A DNA stretch of 64,000 nucleotides from positions 1,393,429 to 1,457,428 of the forward strand of contig NZ_JRYR02000002.1 in NCBI RefSeq assembly GCF_000807855.2, read 5' to 3'. The DNA comes from Flammeovirga pacifica (GTDB lineage Bacteria > Bacteroidota > Bacteroidia > Cytophagales > Flammeovirgaceae). This document shows, piece after piece, positions 9,238-18,746 of this stretch; the first letter of the stretch is position 1, and every line of letters starts with the position of its first letter. The position numbers and the translations under genes are program-made. The notes under the pieces are model-generated. The model did not search any database. It was not told the origin of the DNA and was given only the letters and a program-made list of their open reading frames with translations.

Positions 9238-10737
9238 CTAATACGTATTCTGCTCTAATCCTTCAATCTGCTCTACTTCTAAAGCAGGTTTTGGAAGGTG
9301 ACCAAAATTTTGATTAATGTGAGGGTATTCAACACCTTTCACTTCAACAATCAATTCTTTACGAACAAGGTCAAACCATCTTTTTTCTTCGAAGGCTAGC
9401 TCCCATGCTCTTTCGTCAATGACTGCTTTATCAAAAGCTTCTTTTGAAAGTCCAGATAAATCTACAGCTGGATCTGGCGTATAAATATCTTGATTTAAAG
9501 CTCTTCTTCTCACTTGATTGATTGCTTCATAAGCTTCACCTGTTGGTCCATTCACTTGATTATCTGCTTCCGCAAATATTAATAGTACGTCAGCAAATCT
9601 CATATGAACATATGATGCATAACCTTCTGAATTTACACCCGTTAAATCTGTTCCTTCGTAAGAAATTATTTCAGAACCTGCATCTCTGTACTTTGCCACA
9701 AATGGTTCAGCTACGTCCGCAGGGAATGATGTACCATCAGGCCAGCTTGTTGTGAATGAAACGTCTTTTCTGTAACCGTCAGGGAAATTATTATAAAACG
9801 TTGCTTCACTAAAGAAATCACCCCAACCTGCTTCTTTTGGATGTCTAGATGCATGGTGATAGAATGAAGCTCCTGGGTTAGGCCATCCGCCACTGTTCAC
9901 ACCTTTAAAGAAAAAGATAAACTCAGAATTTGTTAAACCATTGTCTGCAATCCAAAGGTCTTTGAAGTCAGCTTCTAAAGCATATGAACTTCCATCCATT
10001 ACTTCCTTCGCTTTGTCTCTTGCTAATTTATACGCTGATGCCTCTTTTAAAGGCCACCCTGCCATGGTTAAATAGACTTTAGAAAGTAACGATTTTGCTG
10101 CCCAACTTGTAGGTCTAATTCTTTCAGGGAAAGAAGGTGGTAACGTTGATTCTGCATCTTGTAAGTCTAATACAATAGCATCATAAACATCTGCCACAGG
10201 AGATTGTCCTACTTTATCAGCATTCGATCTGTTTTCAGTTGTAATGATTGGTACCTCACCAAACCACTGCGTTAAAATAAAATATGAGTTTGCTCTCCAA
10301 AATTTAGCCTGACCAAGTAAATGTGCTTTTTTCTCTTCAGAAATAACAGAAGTAGTTTCTAAATTAGAAATCAAGATATTTGCATTATTAATTACTGCAT
10401 AATGAATACCCCATAAGTTAGAAATTTGACCATTATTAGGATCATAATTAAATCTATCAAATTGAAGAAAAGCATCATGAGGTGCAGTGGCAATATCATC
10501 CGCCATTGCTCCGGGAATTTGAAATACTCCCCAGTTAAAGGAATAACCACCCCATGAAACCCACATAGGTGACAACATACCATTTAACCCAGCTTGGAAA
10601 TCACTTTCTGTTTTATAAAAACTATCTGGTGCTAAAATACCAATCGGTTCTTCTTCTAAACTTACACATGCATTGAGTGCTACAACAGATAATGCTGTTA
10701 GGGCTGTATTTTTTAAATATCTATATAAATTTCTCAT
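9238..10737 (-). CDS. susD: SusD/RagB-family outer-membrane glycan-binding lipoprotein
   Basis: This is a 499-residue SusD-like surface lipoprotein with a lipobox ending in NAC (Cys24). It is followed by EEEPIGILAPDSFYKTESD, the usual start of the SusD fold. TPR-like helices follow (WRANSYFILTQWFGEVPIIT, SLLSKVYLTMAGWPL). The C-terminal block has the typical LIFAEADNQVNG, AINQVRRRA and ELAFEEKRWFDLVR segments. It caps the SusC transporter and captures oligosaccharides. It starts 9 bp after susC, so they form one operon, and a strong terminator follows. Its ligand is unknown; the neighbouring sulfatases and galactan-type enzymes suggest a sulfated oligosaccharide. Confidence 0.95.
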   Translation of the reverse strand: MRNLYRYLKNTALTALSVVALNACVSLEEEPIGILAPDSFYKTESDFQAGLNGMLSPMWVSWGGYSFNWGVFQIPGAMADDIATAPHDAFLQFDRFNYDPNNGQISNLWGIHYAVINNANILISNLETTSVISEEKKAHLLGQAKFWRANSYFILTQWFGEVPIITTENRSNADKVGQSPVADVYDAIVLDLQDAESTLPPSFPERIRPTSWAAKSLLSKVYLTMAGWPLKEASAYKLARDKAKEVMDGSSYALEADFKDLWIADNGLTNSEFIFFFKGVNSGGWPNPGASFYHHASRHPKEAGWGDFFSEATFYNNFPDGYRKDVSFTTSWPDGTSFPADVAEPFVAKYRDAGSEIISYEGTDLTGVNSEGYASYVHMRFADVLLIFAEADNQVNGPTGEAYEAINQVRRRALNQDIYTPDPAVDLSGLSKEAFDKAVIDERAWELAFEEKRWFDLVRKELIVEVKGVEYPHINQNFGHLPKPALEVEQIEGLEQNTY

Positions 10738-10746
10738 CGTTTTTTC

Positions 10747-13700
10747 TTAGAATGTTACGTTTAAACCTAAAGTATAAGATTTTTGAGAAGGGTAAGAAGC
10801 CATGTCAATACCTCCCCAAGTATCTGTACCAGTACTTGCTTCAGGCTCATATCCTGAGTAGTTTGTAAATGTGAATAGGTTTGTACCGTTCAAGTATACT
10901 CTTGCAGAACCGATTCCTAACTTAGATACCATTTCATCTGAGAAAGTATATCCTAAATTAATGGCTTTGATTCTGATGTAAGAAGCGTCTTCTAACCAAC
11001 GACTTGAATTAGTCATTGAAAAAGCATTATAACCTTGGAAAGAAGGAACATCTGTATTTTGATTATCTTCAGACCATCTATTTAAAATTTTAGTACTTGT
11101 GGCATCACCGTCATTATTTGTGATTTCAGCTCTTACACGACTTAAATTCCAAGTATCTTTTCCTTGTACTCCTTGAATGAAAACTGTCAAGTCGAATCCT
11201 TTGTACTTGAAAGTGTTATTCCATCCGAAAGAGAAATTAGGGTGTGCATTTCCGATGTTTACAATATCTTCATCATCAATTACTCCATCTCCATTTTGAT
11301 CTACATATTTTGGTGCTCCAGGGAAGAAAGCAACACCTCCTGATGTTACCTTAGCGGCTTCATCTGCTTCTGCTGAAGTCCAAACACCTGAATATTCATA
11401 TCCTCTGAAAACACCCATTGGCTGACCTGTTTCTAACCAAATCACGTTATTGAAACCAGGAAGTCCTCCACCGTTTCCAATTGGCATTTCTTCTACATCA
11501 CCTAAGTCTACCACTTCATTTCTATTTCTACTGAAAGTGATACCTGTATTCCATTCAAAGCCTCCCGACATCACTGGCGTTGCACCAATATAAAGCTCAA
11601 TACCTTTATTTTCTACTTTACCAATGTTTCTCAACACATTAGAACTACCAGACGTTTTAGGTAGTGGTGCATTTTGTAATAAATCTTCTGTTAACTTATT
11701 ATAGTAATCAAAAGTAGCTTGGATTTTACCTCCAAAAAACTCTGCATCAAAACCAATATTGGCTTGAGTAGTTGTTTCCCATTTCAAATCTGGGTTAGCC
11801 GCTGTAGGCGATATAGCCACACCTGAACTTAAGTTCATACCATTAATTGGGAACTGAGCTGAAGCACCTGTTCTTAACCTTGGCAATGTAGTATAGGGTG
11901 CAATAGCTTGATTACCTACCTGTCCCCAGCTACCTCTAATTTTTAAATTCGTAAGTGTCTCACTTGTTTTTAAGAATTCTTCATTGGTTACATTCCAACC
12001 CAAAGCTACAGAAGGGAAAAATGCTCTTTTATTGTTTGCTCCAAACACTGAAGATCCATCAGATCTAGCTGTAACAGTCAATAAATATCTACTATCATAG
12101 TTATAGTTTACACGACCCATATATGATAATAAAGTTCTTTTAGATCTGCTTGAAGTAGGCAATAAATATTCAGACCCCATTTGAAGACCATTGTAACCAC
12201 CAGCATTTAATAATTCACCTCTTGCTCCTGACTCTGACCAATTGCGTTCTTCATATTGTTGCTCTAAAACGGCAGTAACATTGAAATTATGCTTTTCTAT
12301 ACTTTTTGTATAATTCAACATGTTTGTATTTTGTAAAGTAGTAGTTCTACCTACTGCAATACCTGCTGTTTCTTGCCCCGGATTTTGTAAAATTTTAGAA
12401 TTATTGAAGTAATTATTTTCATAATCAAATTGATTATACCCTCCCATAATATTTAGCGTAAGACCATCAATAATTTTATAATTCAGATCACCATTAATCG
12501 ATAATCTGTTTGTGAAATTATCTCTTACTGGCTCAACTGCTAACGCTTTTGGGTTACCTGTTGCAACAGGACCGTAGCCTCCACCTGGTAAAGAATAGTT
12601 CCCTTCTTCGTCATAAACAGGTTTAGTAGGTGCCCATACTTGAGATGCAAAAATAGGGCTATCCGTAAAACTATTTTGGGTAGTAGGATGATCGACTTCT
12701 CTTGCGATATAAGAATTTAAGTTTAATTTCAGTTTCTCACTTAACTTAAAACTTAAGTTTGGCCTTAATGAATAACGATTATAAGAACTACCTTCAATAA
12801 CACCTTTTGTGTCTAAAAATTCAGCAGAGATATTATAATTTAGCATTTCACTTGCACCACTAATTCCTAAATGATGATTTTGAGTGAAACCATTTCTATA
12901 GATTTCATCTTGCCAATCAGTACCTCCATTCGTTTTAAAACCTTGAATTTCTTCTGGAGTAAATACTTCATTTCCTCCTAATTCTGTTCTATTAGCATTC
13001 ACTGTTTCAGCATAATCAGCCGCATTCATTAAATCTATTTTTTTAGCCACTTGTTGAATCTGAACAAAACCGTTATAACTAATTGTTGGCTTTTGTTCTT
13101 TAGCACCATTTTTTGTTGTAATTAAAATGACACCGTTTGCCCCTTTAGATCCATAAATTGCCGTTGCTGATGCATCTTTCAATACTTCAATAGATGCAAT
13201 ATCATTTGGGTTAATTTGATTTAATGACATCCCTGATTGGAAACCGTCTAAAACAATCAATGGTGCATTACCACCCACAACAGAGTTGGCACCACGAATA
13301 CGAATAGAAGTATGACCGTTCGGTGCAGAATCGTTGTTTTGTACTTCAACCCCTGCAATACGACCTTGTAAAGCTTGATCTGCACGTGCTACTGGCAATG
13401 TATTCAAATCTTCATTTTTAATAGAACCAACCGATCCCGTTACATCAGATTTTTTTACTGTACCATAACCAACGACCACCACTTCTTCTAACTCTTCATA
13501 ATCCGTTTCAAGTTGAATATCAATAGTACTTTGGTTACCTACAAGAATTTCTTGTGTGACCATTCCAATAAATGAAATTCTTAATTTTGCATCGGCAGTT
13601 ACTTCCGTTAATGTATATTTTCCATTAAAGTCTGTAGTTGTTCCATAGGTAGTTCCTACAATAGCCACAGTAACACCTGGAAGTGGTGTACCTGCATTAT

Positions 13701-13797
13701 CTTTTACTACTCCACTAATTGTACTTTGGGCAAAAGCTCCTAAAGCCAATGTTAGCTGTAAAAATAAAAAAAGTAAGTAATGTCTTATTTTATTCAT
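10747..13797 (-). CDS. susC: SusC/RagA-family TonB-dependent glycan transporter
   Basis: This is a 1016-residue outer-membrane receptor. After a signal peptide (ALGAFAQ) comes a carboxypeptidase-regulatory-like domain (ISGVVKDNAGTPLPGVTV). Next is the TonB-box region (EELEEVVVVGYGTVKKSDVTGSVG) and the plug domain with RIRGANSVVGGNAPLIVLDG. The long 22-strand barrel ends in SYTLGLNVTF, with the usual terminal Phe. It imports oligosaccharides with TonB energy and pairs with SusD 9 bp downstream. A promoter with a TAnnTTTG -7 box lies about 105 bp upstream. It is divergent from the hybrid two-component regulator, the usual arrangement for a regulator and its target operon. Confidence 0.96.
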   Translation of the reverse strand: MNKIRHYLLFLFLQLTLALGAFAQSTISGVVKDNAGTPLPGVTVAIVGTTYGTTTDFNGKYTLTEVTADAKLRISFIGMVTQEILVGNQSTIDIQLETDYEELEEVVVVGYGTVKKSDVTGSVGSIKNEDLNTLPVARADQALQGRIAGVEVQNNDSAPNGHTSIRIRGANSVVGGNAPLIVLDGFQSGMSLNQINPNDIASIEVLKDASATAIYGSKGANGVILITTKNGAKEQKPTISYNGFVQIQQVAKKIDLMNAADYAETVNANRTELGGNEVFTPEEIQGFKTNGGTDWQDEIYRNGFTQNHHLGISGASEMLNYNISAEFLDTKGVIEGSSYNRYSLRPNLSFKLSEKLKLNLNSYIAREVDHPTTQNSFTDSPIFASQVWAPTKPVYDEEGNYSLPGGGYGPVATGNPKALAVEPVRDNFTNRLSINGDLNYKIIDGLTLNIMGGYNQFDYENNYFNNSKILQNPGQETAGIAVGRTTTLQNTNMLNYTKSIEKHNFNVTAVLEQQYEERNWSESGARGELLNAGGYNGLQMGSEYLLPTSSRSKRTLLSYMGRVNYNYDSRYLLTVTARSDGSSVFGANNKRAFFPSVALGWNVTNEEFLKTSETLTNLKIRGSWGQVGNQAIAPYTTLPRLRTGASAQFPINGMNLSSGVAISPTAANPDLKWETTTQANIGFDAEFFGGKIQATFDYYNKLTEDLLQNAPLPKTSGSSNVLRNIGKVENKGIELYIGATPVMSGGFEWNTGITFSRNRNEVVDLGDVEEMPIGNGGGLPGFNNVIWLETGQPMGVFRGYEYSGVWTSAEADEAAKVTSGGVAFFPGAPKYVDQNGDGVIDDEDIVNIGNAHPNFSFGWNNTFKYKGFDLTVFIQGVQGKDTWNLSRVRAEITNNDGDATSTKILNRWSEDNQNTDVPSFQGYNAFSMTNSSRWLEDASYIRIKAINLGYTFSDEMVSKLGIGSARVYLNGTNLFTFTNYSGYEPEASTGTDTWGGIDMASYPSQKSYTLGLNVTF

Positions 13798-13902
13798 ATT
13801 TTAATAATTAAAAAATCTGTAAAAAAGAGTGAATAGCTTATTCAGATAAATAGTGTAAAGAATAAATATTTAAAAAAATGTTTATCTCTTTTATCGATGC
13901 TT

Positions 13903-13940
13903 CAAAGATATCTAAGGTTTAAGTGTTACAATTACACAAA
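13903..13940 (-). promoter_or_regulatory. predicted susC promoter
   Basis: On the minus strand TATCTTTG (13903-13910) matches the Bacteroidota -7 consensus TAnnTTTG exactly. A TTG lies 18 bases upstream (13929-13931), matching the -33 element. That TTG is the end of TTTGTGTAATTG (13929-13940), which contains the TTTGTGT word seen upstream of several other genes here, so a regulator site may overlap the -33 box. Confidence 0.65.
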
Positions 13941-14069
13941 CAAAACAAAGTATTGCATTATATGAGCAATTCTTATATAGTGCTACCTTTTATTTGTTTT
14001 AATGCTATTTGTATTCTGAACTAATAAAAACCTAAATTTTGATTGTTGTATTCTATAACTCTCTAAGGG

Positions 14070-14183
14070 CTAGATATAGTTTTTAATCCATATCAACAGT
14101 ACAATAACAAAAGCAACGAACATAAAAAGTACCACCTCATATATACTCAAGACCTTTTTTTTAATACGTTTAAGAATATTCAT
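14070..14183 (-). CDS. candidate 37-residue single-pass membrane peptide
   Basis: A 38-codon frame begins with ATG at 14183 and ends with TAG at 14070. The product starts MNILKRIKKKVLSIYE, a lysine-rich amphipathic stretch, and continues with one hydrophobic segment VVLFMFVAFVIVLLIW before a short polar end. It is on the same strand as susC, 272 bp upstream of its start. The well-formed positive-inside topology is more than expected from random AT-rich DNA, but no ribosome binding site or homologue can be shown. It could be a small membrane protein or leader peptide of the locus, or a chance frame. Confidence 0.35.
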   Translation of the reverse strand: MNILKRIKKKVLSIYEVVLFMFVAFVIVLLIWIKNYI

Positions 14184-14389
14184 ATCTATATATTAAGAAC
14201 TAAAACATAGTAACAATAAGTACTTAAATACTGCCATTCCATAGCATTCTGATTCCATTAAAAGTACCATTAGAAGTGCGGCGGTTTTGTGTTATTTTTT
14301 ATTCATTTTAAGCTATTTGATTAACTATACTTTTCTGAATTTACAGCATAAGAAAACATGAAATGGAATGCACATTTTTTACTTCGAAT

Positions 14390-17300
14390 ATGACATCATT
14401 AACTTTACGAGCAACAAGAAAATTTATACATACTTTATTAATAGCATTATTTATTTTTCAATATTCATTTGCTCAAAATAACCATATCAATATCGATCAA
14501 CTTGAATTAAATTCTACAAATGGTAGTAGTAATATCAATTGTATTGTTCAATCAAAAAAAGGGTATTTACTAATTGGTACTAATAATGGATTATTGAAAT
14601 ACAATGGACATGATGTTACTTTTCTTCATACAGATATTAATGTCAGACAACTCATAGAAGATAAAAAAGGTAATTTATGGATTGGTACTATTGATGGGTT
14701 ATTTTTTTTAGATCATCAGACAAAAAAAACATCATTTTTTGAGAAAACAGGCGTAGAAAGTATTAGGAGTTTATATCTTTCTAAATTTGGAGAACTACTC
14801 ATTGGTACTGAAAAAGGCCTTGTCATTTATAATCTTCAAACACGTGATTTTAGTAAATATATTCATCATCAAAATATAGACGAAGGAATAAGTTCAAATA
14901 CAATAAGATCTATTTATGAAGATGATGATAATAATTTATGGATTGGAACAGCAGATAAATTGAATAAATTTGATCGTAAAAACAATACTTTTATTCATTT
15001 TGATTTAAGACCTAATGATATTCCGACACCTAAAAACAATTTAATATTAGCCATTAAAGAAGTTATTCATAATCATAAAAAGTTACTACTTATTGGTACT
15101 GAAACAGGGTTGTGTATTTTTAATAAAGAAAATGAAACTTGGACAACGCATACAAGTGTTAGTTCCAAGGGATCTTTATCGAATGACGTTGTTAAAAAAA
15201 TTATTATTACTAAGAACAATCACATTTGGCTTGGCACTGACTATGGACTTAATTTATTTGATATCAATAAAAATACATTTTCTTCCATATTTCATGAGTT
15301 TGGCAAAATAAACACAATCAATGGTAACACTATTCAAGCATTATGTTATGATAATCAAGATAACGTATGGATAGGTTCTCAGAATGGAATAAATGTAATT
15401 TATAATAATTCAAATGATATTACTTTCAATAAATTAGAAAACAATGCTGAACCCCTCCCTGGAGGAATAAGTATTAATGCAATTACTGAAGATATAAAAG
15501 GAGATTATTGGATTGGTAGTAATATGGGGTTAATTAAATATGATATACAAAAAAGAAAATATACATTCTTCTCCCCTCCTCACATTCTACATAGAAAAGT
15601 TCTAGACGTTTATGCTGATAAAAAAGGAACTATCTGGATTACTACATCTGGAGGACTTAATACTTATGACATTTACAAAAAAACGTTTAATAAATATATT
15701 GCCAACCCCTCAAATAAAGACGCTTTACAAACAAATTATTTATCAAAAATAATTGGCGACAGTAACGGTAATATTTGGTTGGGAACTTTCGATAAAGGTC
15801 TTTATAAAGTGATTAGAAAAAAGGATCAATTGGTTTTTATGAACTTTAATCATGAGACGAAAAACCCTGATTCGTTACCAAATAATGGTGTTTTCGACCT
15901 GAAATTTGATGAAAATAATAAGCTTTGGGTGTCAACCTATTCTACCTTAGCCACTTTTGATCCTGTAAAAGGTCGATTTATAACTATCAATGAGTTTTCT
16001 AAAAGTAGTAAAACTCCAAAATTCGACATTGTCAATGCATTACTCACTAATAAAGAAGGATTGTATTTTGTTTTTCAGGATAAACTATACATGAAACATA
16101 TCAATTCCGAAAAAATCACTTTAATTGATTCATTAACAAAGGGAATAAATTCTCTTATTGTTTTAGATCAAAAGGTATGGTATTGCGATAGTAAAAATCT
16201 ACATTATTATGACATTAAAACAAAAGACCTTTTTAAAATCCCAATTACAAAAACCTTAATAAGTAACTTTAAAGAGTATGCGTATATCAATAAAAACAAT
16301 GAACTATTTTTCTTTGGGAAAGAAGGGTTTATTAAATTTAACCCCAAAAATGTAAGCTTTAATAAGCAATCAAAACCTATCATAATAACAGATTTACAAG
16401 TAAATGAAAAGAGTATTCCAACTCCTCTAAATGATATTACAACCCTAGATTTAACGTATGAAGAAAATAATTTTAAAATCTCATTTTCAACCATGCATTT
16501 ATCTGTTTCAGACCCTACGATATATAAATATAAATTAGAGGGATATGATCAAAAATGGTTGACACTGAACAATGATAATACAATTGGATACAAAAATCTA
16601 AGACCAAAGAAGTATGTTTTAAAATTGAAAGCTGCCAATGAAAATGGTGTATTCTCAGAAGATGGCAAAAGTATAACCATTAATGTATTTCCGCCTTTTT
16701 GGGCTACAAATTGGGCTTATGGGTGTTACTTTATACTCGTTATCATTTTCTTAATTATCATTAAAAAGGTTTTAACTCAAAAAATCCATTACACAAATGA
16801 TATTAAGTTAGAAAAATTAAAAAGAGAAAAAAGTGAAGAACTTATAGAAATTAAAACAAAGTTTTATAATAACATCACTCACGATTTAAAAACACCACTA
16901 TCGCTAATATTAGGTCCTACTGAACAATTATTAGCCAACGAAAAGGACCCGTTGAAAATTAACACACTAAAAATTATTAAAAGAAATACAAATAAACTTC
17001 AATCTCAAGTCAACAAAATTCTAGACCTTAGAAAAATTGAAAAAGGGGTTGAAAAACTACGCATTCAACAATATGACATTGTAAAATTCAGCAAGCGAAT
17101 CGTAGAGCAATTTAAAGAAGAAACCCTTCATCGAGCAATAGAGATTACATTCAATTCGTCTATTCCATCTCAAAAAATGTGGTTTGACATGGAGAAACTA
17201 GAAAAGGTATTTTACAACCTGCTTTCAAATGCTTTCAAATTCACTCCTGATAATGGAAAAATAGCACTAGAAATTCAACCTACAGATAATAATTTCATTA

Positions 17301-18397
17301 AAGTGATTTTTACAGATACGGGTGTTGGAATACCAAATGACAAACTAGAACTCATTTTTGATCGATTTAATTCTGTTGAAAATAAAAATTTTACAAATCA
17401 GCAAGGGTCTGGAATTGGTCTTTCTATTGTAAAACAATATTTATCGCTTCATTCAGGTACTATAGAGGTAGCATCGGACATACAAAAAGGGACTACATTT
17501 TCTATTTATTTACCACTAAGTAAAGACGCTTTACAAAATTATGTTGAGTCTGAAATAGTCATCAAAACTGATGACGAGAGCACTTCTAAATCAGATCAAA
17601 TCAACAAAGTAGAAGACAATGGTCAACCTATTATTTTAATAATAGATGATGATATAGACATGAGAGAATTTCTTTCTCAATCTTTTAAATCAAAATTCCG
17701 TGTATTATTGGCTGAAGATGGAGAAGAAGGGTTCAATATAGCCTTAAAAGAAATTCCAGATATCATTATTTCTGACGTAATGATGCCTAAAATGAATGGG
17801 TTTGATCTCTGTAAAAAGATAAAAGACAATGTAAATACGGCGCATATACCATTTATGCTACTTACCGCAAAAAATAGTTCTGAGAGTAAACTAATAGGAA
17901 CAGAATACGGTGCGGACGATTACATAGAAAAACCGTTTCAACTAAATTATCTTCTTACAAAATCTCAACAATTACTCAATCAGCGTCACAAATTAAAAAA
18001 ATCGTATGTTCATGAAGTTCTTTTAGAACCTTCAGAAGTTCTTGTGCAATCAGAAGATGATAAATTCTTGGTACAGGTTATGAAAATTATTGAAAAAAAT
18101 ATTGAAAATTCTGATTTTAATGTAAAAATGTTAAGTAATGACTTAAATATGAGTCACAGTAATTTTTATAGAAAAGTGAAAGGATTAACAGGACAAACAG
18201 CAACAGATTTAATTCGTACTGTTCGTTTAAAAAGAGCTGCTCAATTATTGGATACTAATGTTTATAGAGTGAAAGATGTAATGTACTTATCGGGTTTTAC
18301 GCACAACTCTTATTTTACAAGAAGTTTTAAAGGACTCTATGGCGTTACTCCAAAAGAATACATGCTAATGAAAAAGAAAGAAGTACCCGTCTCTTAA
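14390..18397 (+). CDS. hybrid two-component system (HTCS) sensor-regulator of the locus
   Basis: This 1335-residue protein joins sensor, kinase and DNA-binding parts in one chain. A signal peptide ends in YSFAQ. A two-component propeller of Reg_prop repeats (NLWIGTIDGLF, NIWLGTFDKGLY and others) fills residues 35-690. A Y_Y_Y domain (LEGYDQKWLTL) follows at about 700-770, then one membrane helix near 775-797. The HisKA phospho-accepting His831 is in NNITHDLKTPLSL. The HATPase has DTGVGIPND and GSGIGLS. A receiver domain has phospho-acceptor Asp1129 in IISDVMMPKMNG. A C-terminal AraC-type helix-turn-helix lies at about 1225-1330. Such proteins bind an oligosaccharide in the periplasm and activate the adjacent susCD. 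The ATG at 14390 was chosen because the signal peptide starts there. Confidence 0.96.
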   Translation: MTSLTLRATRKFIHTLLIALFIFQYSFAQNNHINIDQLELNSTNGSSNINCIVQSKKGYLLIGTNNGLLKYNGHDVTFLHTDINVRQLIEDKKGNLWIGTIDGLFFLDHQTKKTSFFEKTGVESIRSLYLSKFGELLIGTEKGLVIYNLQTRDFSKYIHHQNIDEGISSNTIRSIYEDDDNNLWIGTADKLNKFDRKNNTFIHFDLRPNDIPTPKNNLILAIKEVIHNHKKLLLIGTETGLCIFNKENETWTTHTSVSSKGSLSNDVVKKIIITKNNHIWLGTDYGLNLFDINKNTFSSIFHEFGKINTINGNTIQALCYDNQDNVWIGSQNGINVIYNNSNDITFNKLENNAEPLPGGISINAITEDIKGDYWIGSNMGLIKYDIQKRKYTFFSPPHILHRKVLDVYADKKGTIWITTSGGLNTYDIYKKTFNKYIANPSNKDALQTNYLSKIIGDSNGNIWLGTFDKGLYKVIRKKDQLVFMNFNHETKNPDSLPNNGVFDLKFDENNKLWVSTYSTLATFDPVKGRFITINEFSKSSKTPKFDIVNALLTNKEGLYFVFQDKLYMKHINSEKITLIDSLTKGINSLIVLDQKVWYCDSKNLHYYDIKTKDLFKIPITKTLISNFKEYAYINKNNELFFFGKEGFIKFNPKNVSFNKQSKPIIITDLQVNEKSIPTPLNDITTLDLTYEENNFKISFSTMHLSVSDPTIYKYKLEGYDQKWLTLNNDNTIGYKNLRPKKYVLKLKAANENGVFSEDGKSITINVFPPFWATNWAYGCYFILVIIFLIIIKKVLTQKIHYTNDIKLEKLKREKSEELIEIKTKFYNNITHDLKTPLSLILGPTEQLLANEKDPLKINTLKIIKRNTNKLQSQVNKILDLRKIEKGVEKLRIQQYDIVKFSKRIVEQFKEETLHRAIEITFNSSIPSQKMWFDMEKLEKVFYNLLSNAFKFTPDNGKIALEIQPTDNNFIKVIFTDTGVGIPNDKLELIFDRFNSVENKNFTNQQGSGIGLSIVKQYLSLHSGTIEVASDIQKGTTFSIYLPLSKDALQNYVESEIVIKTDDESTSKSDQINKVEDNGQPIILIIDDDIDMREFLSQSFKSKFRVLLAEDGEEGFNIALKEIPDIIISDVMMPKMNGFDLCKKIKDNVNTAHIPFMLLTAKNSSESKLIGTEYGADDYIEKPFQLNYLLTKSQQLLNQRHKLKKSYVHEVLLEPSEVLVQSEDDKFLVQVMKIIEKNIENSDFNVKMLSNDLNMSHSNFYRKVKGLTGQTATDLIRTVRLKRAAQLLDTNVYRVKDVMYLSGFTHNSYFTRSFKGLYGVTPKEYMLMKKKEVPVS

Positions 18398-18746
18398 ATA
18401 AGTGATTCATAGATAGTAATAAGGATCAAAACGAAATTACGGAACACTAATTCCTATAAATTAGGATTTATTTTTGGCGTAGTAGTTACATAAAAATCAT
18501 CCTGTGAATAGGTCCATTGAATGTTTTGTGATAGAGATTCCTAAAAAATGCTATTAAATGCCTTTTTTACGCTTATTAATTTACCCTTTGTGATGTTGCT
18601 TTACAAAATGACAAATAAGCTATAGAGCCATCAACCAGTCTATAGCTTCATTGCTATGTATTTGTAAGTCTCTATTAAAATAAGTTTATCTCTAATTACG
18701 ATAGAGTACTTAAGTACAATTAACTTTTTACTTAACACAAAGAGAA
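18398..18746. promoter_or_regulatory. spacer between regulator and GH-A gene, with one hairpin
   Basis: A 10-bp inverted repeat AAGCTATAGA/TCTATAGCTT (18617-18626 and 18639-18648) has a 12-base loop and no T run. Upstream, a 25-codon hydrophobic frame starts with ATG at 18548, too short to call. TTTGTGATG occurs near 18586. No clear promoter box was seen. Confidence 0.4.

Larger units (their letters stand above)
13798..14389. promoter_or_regulatory. divergent regulatory spacer between susC and the hybrid regulator
   Basis: This 592-bp spacer is unusually long for a divergent regulator-susC pair. It holds the predicted susC promoter (13903-13940), a 37-codon minus-strand frame (14070-14183) and TTTTGTGTTA at 14285-14294, about 95 bp before the regulator start. 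No convincing TAnnTTTG box was found for the regulator itself. Confidence 0.5.

Noticed and set aside
18548-18625. 25-codon hydrophobic frame before the GH-A gene
   Set aside because: It is too short to separate from chance and ends inside the hairpin arm.
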